DNA of 64,000 nt, from positions 290,001 to 354,000 of the forward strand of contig NW_026973669.1 in NCBI RefSeq assembly GCF_035594125.1, written 5' to 3'. Position numbers and translations under genes: made by a program. Positions 13,324 to 29,954 of the stretch are shown piece by piece. Every line of letters begins with the position of its first letter. The first letter of the stretch is position 1. The notes below the pieces were generated by a model. That model saw only the letters and a program-made list of their open reading frames with translations, was not told the DNA's origin and did no database searches. Origin of the DNA: Scylla paramamosain. Its lineage: Eukaryota > Arthropoda > Malacostraca > Decapoda > Portunidae.

Positions 13324-13365
13324 CATTGTAATCCTACTATTGTCTGTTACAATGATCCTTCTTCG

Positions 13366-13462
<97 letters not shown>

Positions 13463-13473
13463 CTCTCTCTCTC
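13015..13473. repeat. TC arrays with repeated ~50 bp spacer
   Basis: Four TC tracts (13015-13055, about 13146-13210, 13259-13319, 13370-13473) alternate with a spacer of the form GAGTCATTGTAATCCTACTA then TTGTCTGTTACAATGATCCT and TCTTCGTTCC. Spacers are near 13056, 13113, 13211 and 13320 and differ by a few bases, so it is a higher-order array. Confidence 0.93.
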
Positions 13474-13474
13474 G

Positions 13475-13508
13475 ATGATGGGAGCCAAAATAATTTGGCT
13501 CCCATCAT
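13475..13508. repeat. Perfect 15 bp hairpin
   Basis: ATGATGGGAGCCAAA (13475-13489) and its exact reverse complement (13494-13508) flank a 4-base loop ATAA. Confidence 0.9.
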
Positions 13509-14627
<1,119 letters not shown>

Positions 14628-15115
14628 CATGTAGGAAGGACACTGGCCAAGGGCAACAAAAAATCCAATAAAAAAAATGCCCACTGAAATGCCAGTCCCA
14701 TAAAAGGGTCATATAGCAGTAGTCAAAAATTGATGAATAAGTGTCTTGAAACCTCCCTCTTGAAGGAATTCAAGTCATAGGAAGGTAGAAATACAGAAGC
14801 AGGCAGGGAGTTCCAGAGTTTACCACAGAAAGGGATGAATGACTGAGAATACTGGTTAACTCTTGCGTTAGAGAGGTGGACAGAATAGGGGTGAGAGAAA
14901 GAAGAGTCTTGTGCAGCGAGGCCGCGGAAGTAGGGGAGGCATGCAGTTAGCAAGATCAGAAGAGCAGTTAGCATGAAAATAGCGGTAGAAGACAGCTAGA
15001 GATGCAACATTGCGGCGATGAGAGAGAGGCTGAAGACAGTCAGTTAGAGGAGAGGAGTTGATGAGACGAAAAGCCTTTGATTCCACCCTGTCTAGAAGAG
15101 CAGAGGTCCGAAGCT
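14628..15115 (-). mobile_element. LINE-A 3' fragment (5'-truncated)
   Basis: The minus strand carries the LINE-A C-terminus (frames within 14723-15086: SPLTDCLQPLSHRRNVASLA, then FHANCSSDLANCMPPLLPRP) and 3' UTR. The sense-strand 3' end is A-run then (TA)n. It is truncated near the TALLDRVESKAF region and faces the plus-strand copy at 15273. Confidence 0.92.
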
Positions 15116-15154
15116 AATGTGGAGGATCAAAGTGCAGTTCAGCATGAATCATGA

Positions 15155-18530
<3,376 letters not shown>

Positions 18531-18704
18531 TGGATACAATTAGCATCCATGGTTAGCTACGGCCAAACCATAAGCAGTCTTGAAAAAGAATATAAGACAC
18601 TGCTAAGCTATAGAGAAAATACCTTGAAGAAAATAATAAATGCAGAGCTTGCCATCACTTTTAATGAAATATGCCTGAGAGAAAATCTCCTGCCCTTTTT
18701 TACC

Positions 18705-18844
<140 letters not shown>

Positions 18845-18879
18845 ATTTATTACTGGTGATTTGCGTGTATTAATCGCAA

Positions 18880-20920
18880 TGCAGCAATTTTGTCCTTCTT
18901 GTATGGGAGAAGTATACATTTCTTTTGGATGGCCTTATAAGAACAAATCTTCAGGGTACTACTTTCTTCTGCCCCTATATATATATCCCAAGAGCTTCTG
19001 ATTTTGTTGGATACTCAACCAAATCTCCATAATGTTCATACATATTATATAATATATATGTATCTGTGTCATTTTCATACTGCACAATATTCATAACTTT
19101 ACCAATATGATTATTGACCATTATGCCTTGGTCAGCAAAGTTAAGTCGAACACAGAAATTCTTTAAATACAGTGCCCTAAACTGGCAGCATGATCATATC
19201 CTTATGAGCAGGTCCATCACTGTGCTGTAGCATTGTATATGGATTCTTTATTTTTTTTTTGTTCTGATTTGGAAGGTTTTTGTTCATAGATTCTATTAAT
19301 TACTTGACTCGAAACACATTTAGGCATCCTTATAAGCCTTTTTTTTTAATGATATCAGGTAATTCTCGAAAGGAAAAGCAGAGGATCCATCAACATTATT
19401 AGTTAGATGACAAAGATTATGAATGTTGTATACTAGGTGTCTTTATCTAAACAAACATTCAAAGTGAGTTATGAAGGCAATCAAATATTTCTTAGCTACT
19501 CTTAAGCCTTGTAGATTTAAGTCTTCTGCAAGCATATGATACTAACACTTAGTAAAAAAAAAACTAAGTTTTTGTATATATTTTCATGAATGTTGTTAAC
19601 TAGGCAGACTGGCCTGGTATACAAAAGAAAGGTTCTAAATTATGTATCTGTACTCGTCTAATTCAATCAGTGATCTTGGTTTCCTGCTAAATTCACTCAG
19701 CATATATTTTGAAATGTCATTTTGGTTTTCATGAAATGTTTTCTTTACTTTGTGAACTAATTCTAGTTGGAAGTGACCCCTTCAACCAGAGATGGAATAA
19801 TTTCCTCATAACTCTCAAGAATACAAGATGCACAGGGTCTCACACAAACTGAGATACAAGATCAACATCAAGACTGAGCAGAGGACTTGTTCCCTTGTGG
19901 TGATCACTGCCTTCCATCAACATAAATTTGAGTCTGTTCTCAAGGGTGCATTCAGTTCAGGAAACGTCATTGTGGCATCATGATTTCACTGTTGTTGGCA
20001 CCTCTCACAACTGTTGTAGCCAGAATGACATTTAATACACTTCAGATACTGACGGACAGGTGCATCACAGTATTTGGCACCTTTAAATTCATAGCCACTC
20101 CTCAGTACAGACATTTCATTAAAAAAATCTTTTAAATATTCCTTTACATTACCTGGTTTGGAATTCCCTAAAGATATGCCTATTGGAAAAGGCTCTGAAT
20201 AAGTGACTTCATTATCAGCACAAAATTGTACTAAAAGAGGCCAGAACTGCTTTCCTGAACTTTTCAACAATGGAATACCACCGCAGTTTATTCTGAGGTA
20301 GTTTTTTTTTTTTTTTCCAAATAAAAATTCTTTTTAAGAAATGCTACTCCAAAATGATATGTACCTCCGGAAATTTTTTTTTATTAGCTCTGAAAGATTG
20401 TAAGGGGTTTTACACAACCTACGAGGATCTAATGGTAAATGTGGATCATAATGTGTTCTTAAGATTGTTAAAAGGTCTCTCAGAGCTGAATGATGAATTT
20501 GATGTTTCATTGCCCAGTCTCTAATTTGTACTTGAGAACTCGTAATTGTATTTTGCATTGTACCTGAAGGCACAATATCACAGTCAACTTCATTTTCTGA
20601 ATATTCACTACTTGAAAGCTCACTAGTGATTTCACTAACCCAGATTCATCCCACTCGTTACTAATATCCGGATCAGATTCTCTACGTATTCCAGTGAGTG
20701 TTCCTGAGCTGGAGCTCGTATGCACATAACTGTGTGAAGGCTCAACCTCTCCACCACAAAACCTGCTAGTGCTGGCACCACCTTTATCAAGATACGATTC
20801 ATATTTTTGCTTCTGCCTTCGCTGGCAACTCCACTTAGAAGACATTTTTGGATTACCTCTGAATTCCCTTACTTCTGAGCAGTGATCACAGCATCGCATC
20901 ATCTCTCTCCTAAATATTAT
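18880..20920 (-). pseudogene. Decayed transposase, TNP2/CACTA-like arthropod family
   Basis: The minus strand contains, in order: a Cys-rich N-terminus (CCDHCSEVREFRGNPK, about 20890); a serine-rich acidic linker with a frameshift near 20640; WAMKHQIHHSALRDLLTILR and LPLDPRRLCKTP (20510-20400); KSSGKQFWPLLVQFC (about 20265); ISLGNSKPGNVKEYLKDFF; YCDAPVRQYLKCIKCHSGY; CERCQQQ (20000); HHKGTSPLLSL (about 19890); VYNIHNLCHLTNNV and SAFPFENYL (19430-19340); and DTYILYNMYEHYGDLVEYP (about 19040). The order matches an uncharacterised transposase-like family repeated in arthropod genomes, which I associate with TNP2/Transposase_21 elements. Many stops and frameshifts make it a pseudogene. The superfamily is inference; terminal repeats were not seen. 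Confidence 0.65.
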
Positions 20921-20929
20921 GTAAAGGGG

Positions 20930-22330
20930 TACACAGCGCTTTACCTAAATTACAAGTACTTACAAATCACTCAGAAAAGCAAGCGATAACCAGGGTTTAC
21001 GGACTCGAGGTTTGGCGTTAAGTGGTTATATCGATCCCGAATGTAAACGTATATCGGTCCCGAATGTAAACAAACATGTTATGTTCCAATAATATTTAAT
21101 TTGCTTATAATTATTTTTATCATATTTTCCCATTTCTTTCCAAATATCTTGTAATGTTCTACATAATGTTTATTTATTTAGATTCATGTGTAGATAATTT
21201 TATTATTTAATAAAGAAAAGAAATTATTTCTATATGCATTTTTTTTTCTTTTTTAGTAGACGTTAAGTTCTGGAAGATGTAATTCAATTTTAATCATGCA
21301 AATGAAAGGGAAATTAAGAAACTAAAAACGAACAGTAAAAAAAAAATCCTTTCCCACATAATTGTAACCACAGAGTTCAAAGGTGGACGGCATGGTGCCG
21401 CCAGGCCGCCATATAACCGTCATATTTGTTCGCTATTTTAATTAAGTAGCAGTTACAGTGATACTAATTGGAATCAATTTTATTTTAATTAGATAGCAGT
21501 TATAGTGATACTAACTGGAATCTATTTTCCTTGTTTATATGAGACTTAAAACAACTTTTTATATCTGTGCAATTTACGCGCTCATGTCTCATCTAGTTTT
21601 CTCAACTGGTAATTAATGTGGAATCCATATCAATATTACCAAATCGGGCCAAAATAAAATTTTCATTCGTTTTCCGATGTTGAAAAAAAAAAATGTTACT
21701 TTCTACGTCAGCCCACAACCACTTTTACATGGATGGACCGATGTTAGAAAATCATTGAGATTATAAATCGGCCCGACTAGTAGTTGCCGCTTTCCCTCTC
21801 TACCAGCATTTGCCGTTATCTGCCCACCGTTTCGATCTTTATTGGGTTTGCTGATAACCGAGCGTCACTTGAATAAAGCAGTCAATACTGGGCACACCTA
21901 GCCCTCGTTACTTGCTTCTGAGTCACTTGTGCAAAGGTGAGTTCTTCATTCTGTGAGATTCAAAAGATATCTAAGCCTCATATTTATTACTCTACATTGT
22001 CTAAACGTACAGGCCTGGAACCCAGACCAATGTGGCACCGTGTATGTTAACCACAGAAAAGCCTTGTGATCTGTTGGAGCTCTTGTAGTGTGCTCTGTGA
22101 CGCAGGCCGAGCACACTGTGACTAGGTAAGCCAACATCATAGACCAGTTGACTCACAGAAAAAAGTATATCCGCGCTATATGGTGAATAGTGAATATAAG
22201 GAAATAATGAATTCATATTTTGTGTGTAAGAATTTCATAGAAAGTACTGAAGAGTGAGGGAGAATGCGAAAATGGTGGTGACAGAGATAAGGACTGTGAA
22301 AAAAGCAGCTTTGAGGAGATAAACACGAGT
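20930..22330. other. Non-coding stretch with two small duplications
   Basis: AT-rich. It contains a tandem pair at 21025-21072 (ATCGATCCCGAATGTAAACG and ATCGGTCCCGAATGTAAACA) and a ~47 bp tandem pair at about 21435-21528 (AGCAGTTACAGTGATACTAA and its variant). No gene recognised. Confidence 0.5.
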
Positions 22331-22334
22331 TAAA

Positions 22335-22695
22335 GTGAAAGAAAGAATTTTTATGAAAGATCAGAATTACAGCGAAGGAAAACAACAGTTATGGGGAGAA
22401 ACAAGAGTTATAGTAACAGAATAAACACTTATGATTTGAAAGAGTTGCATAAAAGGAAGCAAAAATTATGGAGAAAACAGGATTTACAGGTAATGAAGCA
22501 ACCCTTGTCGAGAAAAGCAGAAGTTACTGTGAAGGGATCAAGACTTATTGCGAAAATGAGGCAATGGTTATAGTGAAGAAAATATACAATTATGAAAAAA
22601 AAATGGAATGAAGCAAGAATTAGTGAGAGGACCAACAATTATGGAGACCAGTAATGAGAAAAGAACATTATTGACGAAAAGAAGTGATATTGGAT
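22335..22695. repeat. Degenerate ~24 bp tandem repeat
   Basis: A purine-rich motif of the form GAAGCAAAAATTATGGAGAA recurs with many substitutions through 360 bp (e.g. 22398, 22456, 22490, 22520, 22612, 22630). The period is irregular, so this is an old minisatellite at best. Confidence 0.45.
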
Positions 22696-22826
22696 GAAGG
22701 TAGACAGACATTGCATTGTAAAATAAAATATCACCACCAGGCTACTCCTATACATTTCAATACACATTACACGTTAGTAACATAAAGATATGATAGAGTA
22801 CTTTGTGGGGCATTCCTTGACTACCA

Positions 22827-23056
<230 letters not shown>

Positions 23057-24361
23057 TTTTTTTTGCAATTGTTATAGTTCGTAACTTCTATCATTACTAC
23101 TACTTATATTTTCCTTCATCTACAACGATTCCAAACATACAGGACATAAATTATCTTGATGAAAATAAAAAAATTCTGGATCTGAATACATCTATCCTGA
23201 TGATATTTCACCCTCCACAAACAACAGTTACCATATTAATTATGAATATACGGACAGTCCCTACAACATTGCAATCTTTTGTTGACACTGTACTTTGTAA
23301 TTTGAACGCGACGTCTAACATTCTTGGTTTTACAGAAACCAGATTAAGCTCTCATCTAACTACTGTTTACTAGCTACCAGGCTGGCAAACAGTGGTTAAC
23401 TATCTGCAGGAATACATATGGTGGTGGTGTTTAAGACTGTGATCATTCTGTACCTCTTTCTGAATTTTCAGCAGTAGATATTTATGTTGAATCTCTTGGT
23501 GTTCAAGTAACAAATATCAAGAGGAAATCTTTATTTGTATGTGTTTATAGTCCCCCTAGTAACAATTTTGATAGCTTTATGAATATTCTCATTAAATTAC
23601 TCTCATTGGCGTGTGATAGTATTTTTATTTTTGATGACTTTAATATAGGCTGTTAAAATGTGACGATAATAAGGTTAGTGAATTTTGTAATTTGAGTTAT
23701 GCCTTTTCATTATCTCCGCTGACCACTAAGCCCACAAGAGTCACTGAAACAACGGCCACAATTAATGATCACATATGGACACCCAGGTTGATGAAAATGT
23801 TGGTAATTATATAACTGACCCTGATATTACAGATCACTATCCAATTCAAACATGTAGCAGTGACTTCCTCCACACCATACATTAACAAGAAGTGTTGCTG
23901 CTCCAGACAGTTTCAGCTTTGATTTGAACAAAATTAATTGGAATAATGTTCTCCAATGTACTGGGCACATCCTTCAGTTTTTTTTTTTTTTTTCTTAAGT
24001 TTAACGCACTTAAAAAAAAAAAAAAAAGATAAATTCCACAAGTGAGATCTCTTTAAGAACTACAAAAGTAACGAGTCCTTATATTACTCCTGCCCCAAAA
24101 ATTATTATTAAAGGAAAAAAAAAAACAGATTAGCAAGATTAGCAAAAGAATGGCCTTTAACATAAAAAAAGTACAAACAATATAAAAACAATTAAACTAA
24201 AATATTAAGATCTGCAAAAAAACGAATACCACAAAAATAAACTTAAAGATATTCAAGGCAACCCCAGATTCCACGGGAAAACGATCAGTTTCATTTTGGT
24301 GAGAGCACAAAAAATCACTGTTCCATAATAATATATCCCCCTTGCGCCAAGCCCTACACTG

Positions 24362-24992
24362 CTTTTTTTTTTTTATGTAGGAAGAACACTGGCCAAGGGC
24401 AACAAAAATCCAATAAAAAAAATGCCCACTGAAATGCCAGTCCCATAAAAGGGTCAAAGCAGTGGTCAAAAATTGATGAATAAGTGTCTTGAAACCTACC
24501 TTTTGAAGGAATTCAAGTCATAGGAAGGTGGAAATACAGAAGCAGGCAGGGAGTTCCAGAGTTTACCAGAGAAAGAGATGAATGATTGAGAATACTGGTT
24601 AACTCTTGCGTTAGAGAGGTGGACAGAATAGGGGTGAGAGAAAGAAGAAAGTCTTGTGCAGCAAGGCCGCGGGAGGAGGGGAGGCATGCAGTTAGCAAGA
24701 TCAGAAGAGCAGTTAGCATGAAAATAGCGGTAGAAGACAGCTAGATATGCAACATTGCAGCGGTGAGAGAGAGACTGAAGACAGTCAGTTAGAGGAGAGG
24801 AGTTGATGAGACGAAAAGCTTTTGATTCCACCCTGTCCATACATGGAGTATGTATGGCCCTTGTACAGAGTTAGCAGCTAGGGGGGGTAAGAAAAACTGG
24901 CGGAGACGTCTCAGAACACCTAACTTCATAGAAGCTGTTTTAGCTAGGGATGAGATGTGAAGTTTCCAGTTCAGATTATAAGTAAAGGACAA
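24362..24992 (-). mobile_element. LINE-A 3' fragment nested in LINE-F
   Basis: Starts at a T-run (sense poly-A) and reads on the minus strand through the 3' UTR, C-terminus and part of the thumb (frames 24496-24840 and 24789-24992). It ends abruptly at about 24992. The sense strand has about 12 A at the tail, with no (TA)n beside it. About 100 bp are missing near 24840 relative to fuller copies. Confidence 0.92.
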
Positions 24993-25926
24993 TGATCATT
25001 TCATCAACGCAGGTAACGTAGATAATGACGTACAAGAAAATAATTATAAAAGATATCTGAATTCATCTCCCTCTTTTTCTATGTACTTGAGACCTACTAA
25101 CAACACTAAAATAACATATTTTAAAGGCTATAAAATCTGATTCTCCAGGGTTTGACGAAATATCTCCCAGAAAATTAAAACACTCTTCAGAGTCACCAGC
25201 CAGCCCCCTGACGTACAAAATTAACATCTCATTAAAGCAAGGAGTATTTCCTGATCATAAAAAAAAAAAAAAGTGAAGTCTTACTCGTATTTGAATTTGG
25301 TAATAGATGTAACATATATAACTACAGGCCAATCTCAGTCCTTCCAGGATTTAAAGTATATGAAAAAGTAATTGTTGTGCGCCTACTTGACTGTATCGAA
25401 CAAAATAATATATCTAAATACCAACACGGATTTTGGAACAATTATTCCACTGAGACTGCCATACTGCATTTTGTTAACAACATATATAAATTGTTAGAAG
25501 AAAAATGTTTGTTGCTGCAGTTTGCATTGATTTGTTTAAAGCACGTGATTCTTTACATCATAATATCTTATTATGTTGGCATGTTGGGGTGATACCGCTA
25601 CAGCTTTTTCACAGTTACCTTTCTAATAGATCCCAATCGGTTTTTTTTTTCTTTTTTGTAATAATGTCTCTTCACAATTCATTCTTATCTTCAGAGGCGT
25701 ACCCCAAGGATCATTTATAGGTCCTATTATTTCTCTTTTATATACTCGTATCAATGACATAATCGTTGCTAGCTCTAAAATTTATTTTATACTGCATGTT
25801 GATGACACTAATCTTTTACCTGCTGAGAAAGTCTTAAATTCCTTACATTCGAAGATAATCACAGAGCCCAAATCAATATTTCAATGGATAAAATCTAGGA
25901 AATTAAGACAATGTTTCAAAGACCAC

Positions 25927-26042
<116 letters not shown>

Positions 26043-26568
26043 ACATCTTTGAAAATAACTTTCCGCCATTATTGTTAGAAGAGGAGACACTAAATCATAA
26101 TTTAGATTCAAAATTACAAACAGATGATGTATGTATGAAGGTCTCTAAAATTTGTGGTATAAAGTATAATAAAATACTCCATAGTCTTAGTAAAGAAGCA
26201 CTAATTAGCATCTACCACTCCTTATGTTATCCTCATTTGAATTACTGTGCAGCCATTTGGGCAACACTTGGGCATCTTTCCTAAACAGATTAACGGTAGC
26301 ACAGTAGCATAAGTATTTTTTATTATTTCTAACTTAACTAATTATTTAGAAAATGAACAGGCCAAATTTGTTTACAAATTTCGCCACACAAGGAGCAATA
26401 ACGTTGATCTAATTTGCCCACATTTTCGAATAAATTTATAAAACATGTACCTAAGTATATGTTACTCAGTTACATGGAGCTGATAGCTTGATCTCTGTAA
26501 TTAACATCTGTCGGTCAGGGAGCCGCGGCTCGACTGCCAGTTTGCTATATATTTTATTTCATACTTTT

Positions 26569-26680
<112 letters not shown>

Positions 26681-26717
26681 TATAAAATATTACTTACTTA
26701 TTTACAAACTTACTTAC

Positions 26718-26719
<2 letters not shown>

Positions 26720-26807
<88 letters not shown>
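26720..26807. repeat. (CA)n array
   Basis: About 44 CA units directly before the 3' terminus of the minus-strand LINE-E copy. Confidence 0.97.
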
Positions 26808-26808
<1 letters not shown>

Positions 26809-26813
26809 GTGCT

Positions 26814-27790
26814 GCCATAAGAATGTAAGGAAAGGGAAGCTGCAAAAAGCCGTCAGGTGTACACGTGGCAGGACCTGTATTTTCATTACCATCCTTATCC
26901 GTAAACTGATCTTATCTGCTTTTACACCTCCAAAGAGATTCACTTAATGACCTAATTAGTGTACTTTATTCATCTACCACACTGTTTGGGACCTGTCCTT
27001 CTTATGTCTTTTTTTTTTTATATCAAACTGTTTCAAGATTGCCGCATCATTTCTTGTTCTTTCTTGATTACTGACTGATGATTTTGCTTATGTCACTTTT
27101 GATATATCTCTATACCACTTCAAGATCTCTATCAGTTTTCTTCTTAACATAAGTCTCTCTGAAGAACGTAGATTTAAAAACTTCATTGTTCCTTCGTATC
27201 CCTTCATTCCTTCTCCTTTGTATCGATTCCAATATATCTATATCCTTTCTGTAGAGACTGGAGCTAATTACAACTCTTGAAACTTTTTCGTTCTGTAATC
27301 TTACCAGATCGTCGCTTTTTATTGTGTGAATATTGTGTGGGTTTCTGCTACCTATACACTAAGTATTTTACATTTACTAATACTAAATTGCATTTGCCAC
27401 ATATCTTTCAATTCGTTCATTGTCTGTAAGTCAGTCTGCAAGGCGATGGCATTCGTATCCGACCTGACTAATCAACCTATTTCCGTGTCGTCCGCAAATA
27501 TACTAACATTGTGACTAATCGCGGTATTTAGACAGTTAATGCATATTAATATTTATATTACTGAAACTGATCGCTTTACCAGTACATTAATCACTTGACC
27601 GAACTCGGATTTAGAACCATTAATTATGGCTCTGTCTCAGCATATAACCTTATCCAGCCTAAAATGTTTCCAACTATCCCATATGTCCTAATCTTGTTGA
27701 CGAGTCTTTGGTGGGATACCTTGTCGAGAACCTTACTAAAGTCAGTGAACACCAATGTCAGCTGTTGAGCTGGAACACTTGTCCCGACCT
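26814..27790 (-). mobile_element. LINE-E, CR1-like element (5'-truncated)
   Basis: Reading the minus strand from 27790 gives VFTDFSKVLDKVSHQRLVNK then TYGIVGNILGWIRLY (RT motif A region), FADDTEIG near 27500 in place of YADD, and LQTDLQTMNELKDMWQMQFS. After a decayed thumb region it reaches the 3' UTR (GCTTCCCTTTCCTTACATTC in sense) at 26814. The same 3' UTR occurs on the plus strand at 29120-29215. Motifs match the CR1 group; the copy is full of stops. Confidence 0.8.
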
Positions 27791-27799
27791 TACCAAAAA

Positions 27800-28420
27800 T
27801 ATCATACCAACTTGTCCATGAGTGAGAAGTAGAAACTCCAGCAAATTAAGGATATATTAGATGTAACCACAGCTCATATATTGCGCAGTGGATGAAAAGC
27901 CTGAGGTGGTGACTAGTAGTGCAAGTGTGTGGTGTTGGTAATCTTATCGTTGGGTGCTAATCATCATATCTCCGAGTCGTATTCCGTTTTGGTTCCATAA
28001 AGACATTAGTTCAACCGATGCTCACCACGTAATTCGGTCGAGTCATTTCACCGGAGCACTTCGTCCCACCCTGATAGTGAGTGACCTTTGCAGTGCTCCT
28101 TCTGCTTCCTGTTGGTATTTTTTTTTTTTTTTTGTCCTTTTGGATGTGCTATCACCATACAGAGCTGTGCCTTATCTGTGTTACGTGCCGTTCACCCCTA
28201 CCCAGGAAGCACTTACTGAGCAACACGGAAAGTCACCCGTCTCGTCACCTGGGCTCCTATCGGCTGCGTCTCCCCGAGGATTGCAAGTGCACTGGCCTGC
28301 CACGCGTGAGCCAGCCAATGCACCGTAGCTCTAGTATGTCCCAGGCCTCATTGCTCTCTTGCTTCCGTGTCTATTGTCACCACACACGCACTCGAACATA
28401 TTTTAAGGATATTTAGTGAT
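27800..28420. other. Non-coding stretch, nothing recognised
   Basis: Ordinary-complexity sequence with a T-run near 28119-28133. Overlapping 111-124 codon frames (27954-28416) show no recognisable family and are not called. Confidence 0.4.
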
Positions 28421-28880
28421 TTTTTTTTTTTTCAGGAGAGAACAAGGTTAACAAAAACTGTAAAAACAAATTTAAAAAAAAAGCCCACTGAGGTGCCGGT
28501 TCCTGTACAGAATCGAAAGCGTTACTCAAAAATGCAGGATAAGTGTCTTGAAACCTCCTTCTTGAAAGAGTTCAAGTCTTAGGAAGGTGGAAATACAAAA
28601 GCAGGCAGAGAGTTCCAGAGTTTATCAGAGAAAGGGATAACTGAATGAGAATATTAGTTAAACCTTGCATTAAAAAGGTAGACAGAATAGAGGTGAGAGA
28701 AAGTCCTATGCAGCGAGGCCGCGGGAGGAGGGGAGGCAGGCAGTCAACATGATCAGAAGGGTAATTTTGGCATGAAAATAGCGGTAGAAGATAGCAAGAG
28801 ATGCAACATTGCGGCGATGAGGAAGAGGCTAAAGATAGTCAGTTAGAGGAGAGGAGTTGATAAGACAAAAAACTTTGTGT
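28420..28880 (-). mobile_element. LINE-A 3' fragment, diverged
   Basis: Begins at a T-run and has the LINE-A 3' UTR and C-terminal end on the minus strand (GCCCACTGAGGTGCCGGTTC; GAGGCCGCGGGAGGAGGGGA on the plus strand). It is more diverged than the copies at 24362 and 57437 and is truncated next to the LINE-E 3' piece. Confidence 0.88.
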
Positions 28881-28904
28881 GTACTTGAAAGCGTTTCAGA
28901 GACA

Positions 28905-29215
28905 GCGATGCATCTTTTTTTTTCTCAACCAAGGTAGAACAAGAAATAACGGATTCAAGCTTGAAAAATTTAGGTTTTAGGAAGGAGATAGGAAAAAAAT
29001 TGGTTCTCAAATAGAGTGGTAGATGAGTGGAACGGACTCAGTAATCATGTTGTTAGTGCTAGGACATTAGAGAGCTTTAAGAGAAGATTAGACAGGTTTA
29101 TGGATGGGGATAATAGATGGAAATAGGTATATTTCATACAGGGACTGCCACATGTAAGCCTGGTCGCTTCCTGCAGCTTCCCTTATTTCTCATATTCTTA
29201 TGTTCTTATGTTCAA
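28905..29215 (+). mobile_element. LINE-E 3' end (CR1-like)
   Basis: The plus strand encodes the usual CR1-type C-terminus (VVDEWNGLSNHVVSARTLES, then FKRRLDRFMDGDNRWK, stop near 29126). The 3' UTR follows (CATACAGGGACTGCCACATG, GCTTCCTGCAGCTTCCCTTA) and ends in the short tandem tail CTTATGTTCTTATGTTC. Confidence 0.85.
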
Positions 29216-29268
29216 ACACCTTTCAGTCAAACAGTATTTTGCCAGTGTGTTCCACACCCTATAGTAGT

Positions 29269-29954
<686 letters not shown>

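Noticed and set aside
13015..13473. Spaced repeats that superficially resemble a CRISPR array
   Set aside because: The repeated part is TC microsatellite, the 'spacers' are near-identical, and the genome is eukaryotic.
27954..28416. Overlapping 111-124 codon frames
   Set aside because: Two frames open over the same T-run-containing sequence, no conserved motif, no splice context; not enough for a gene call.
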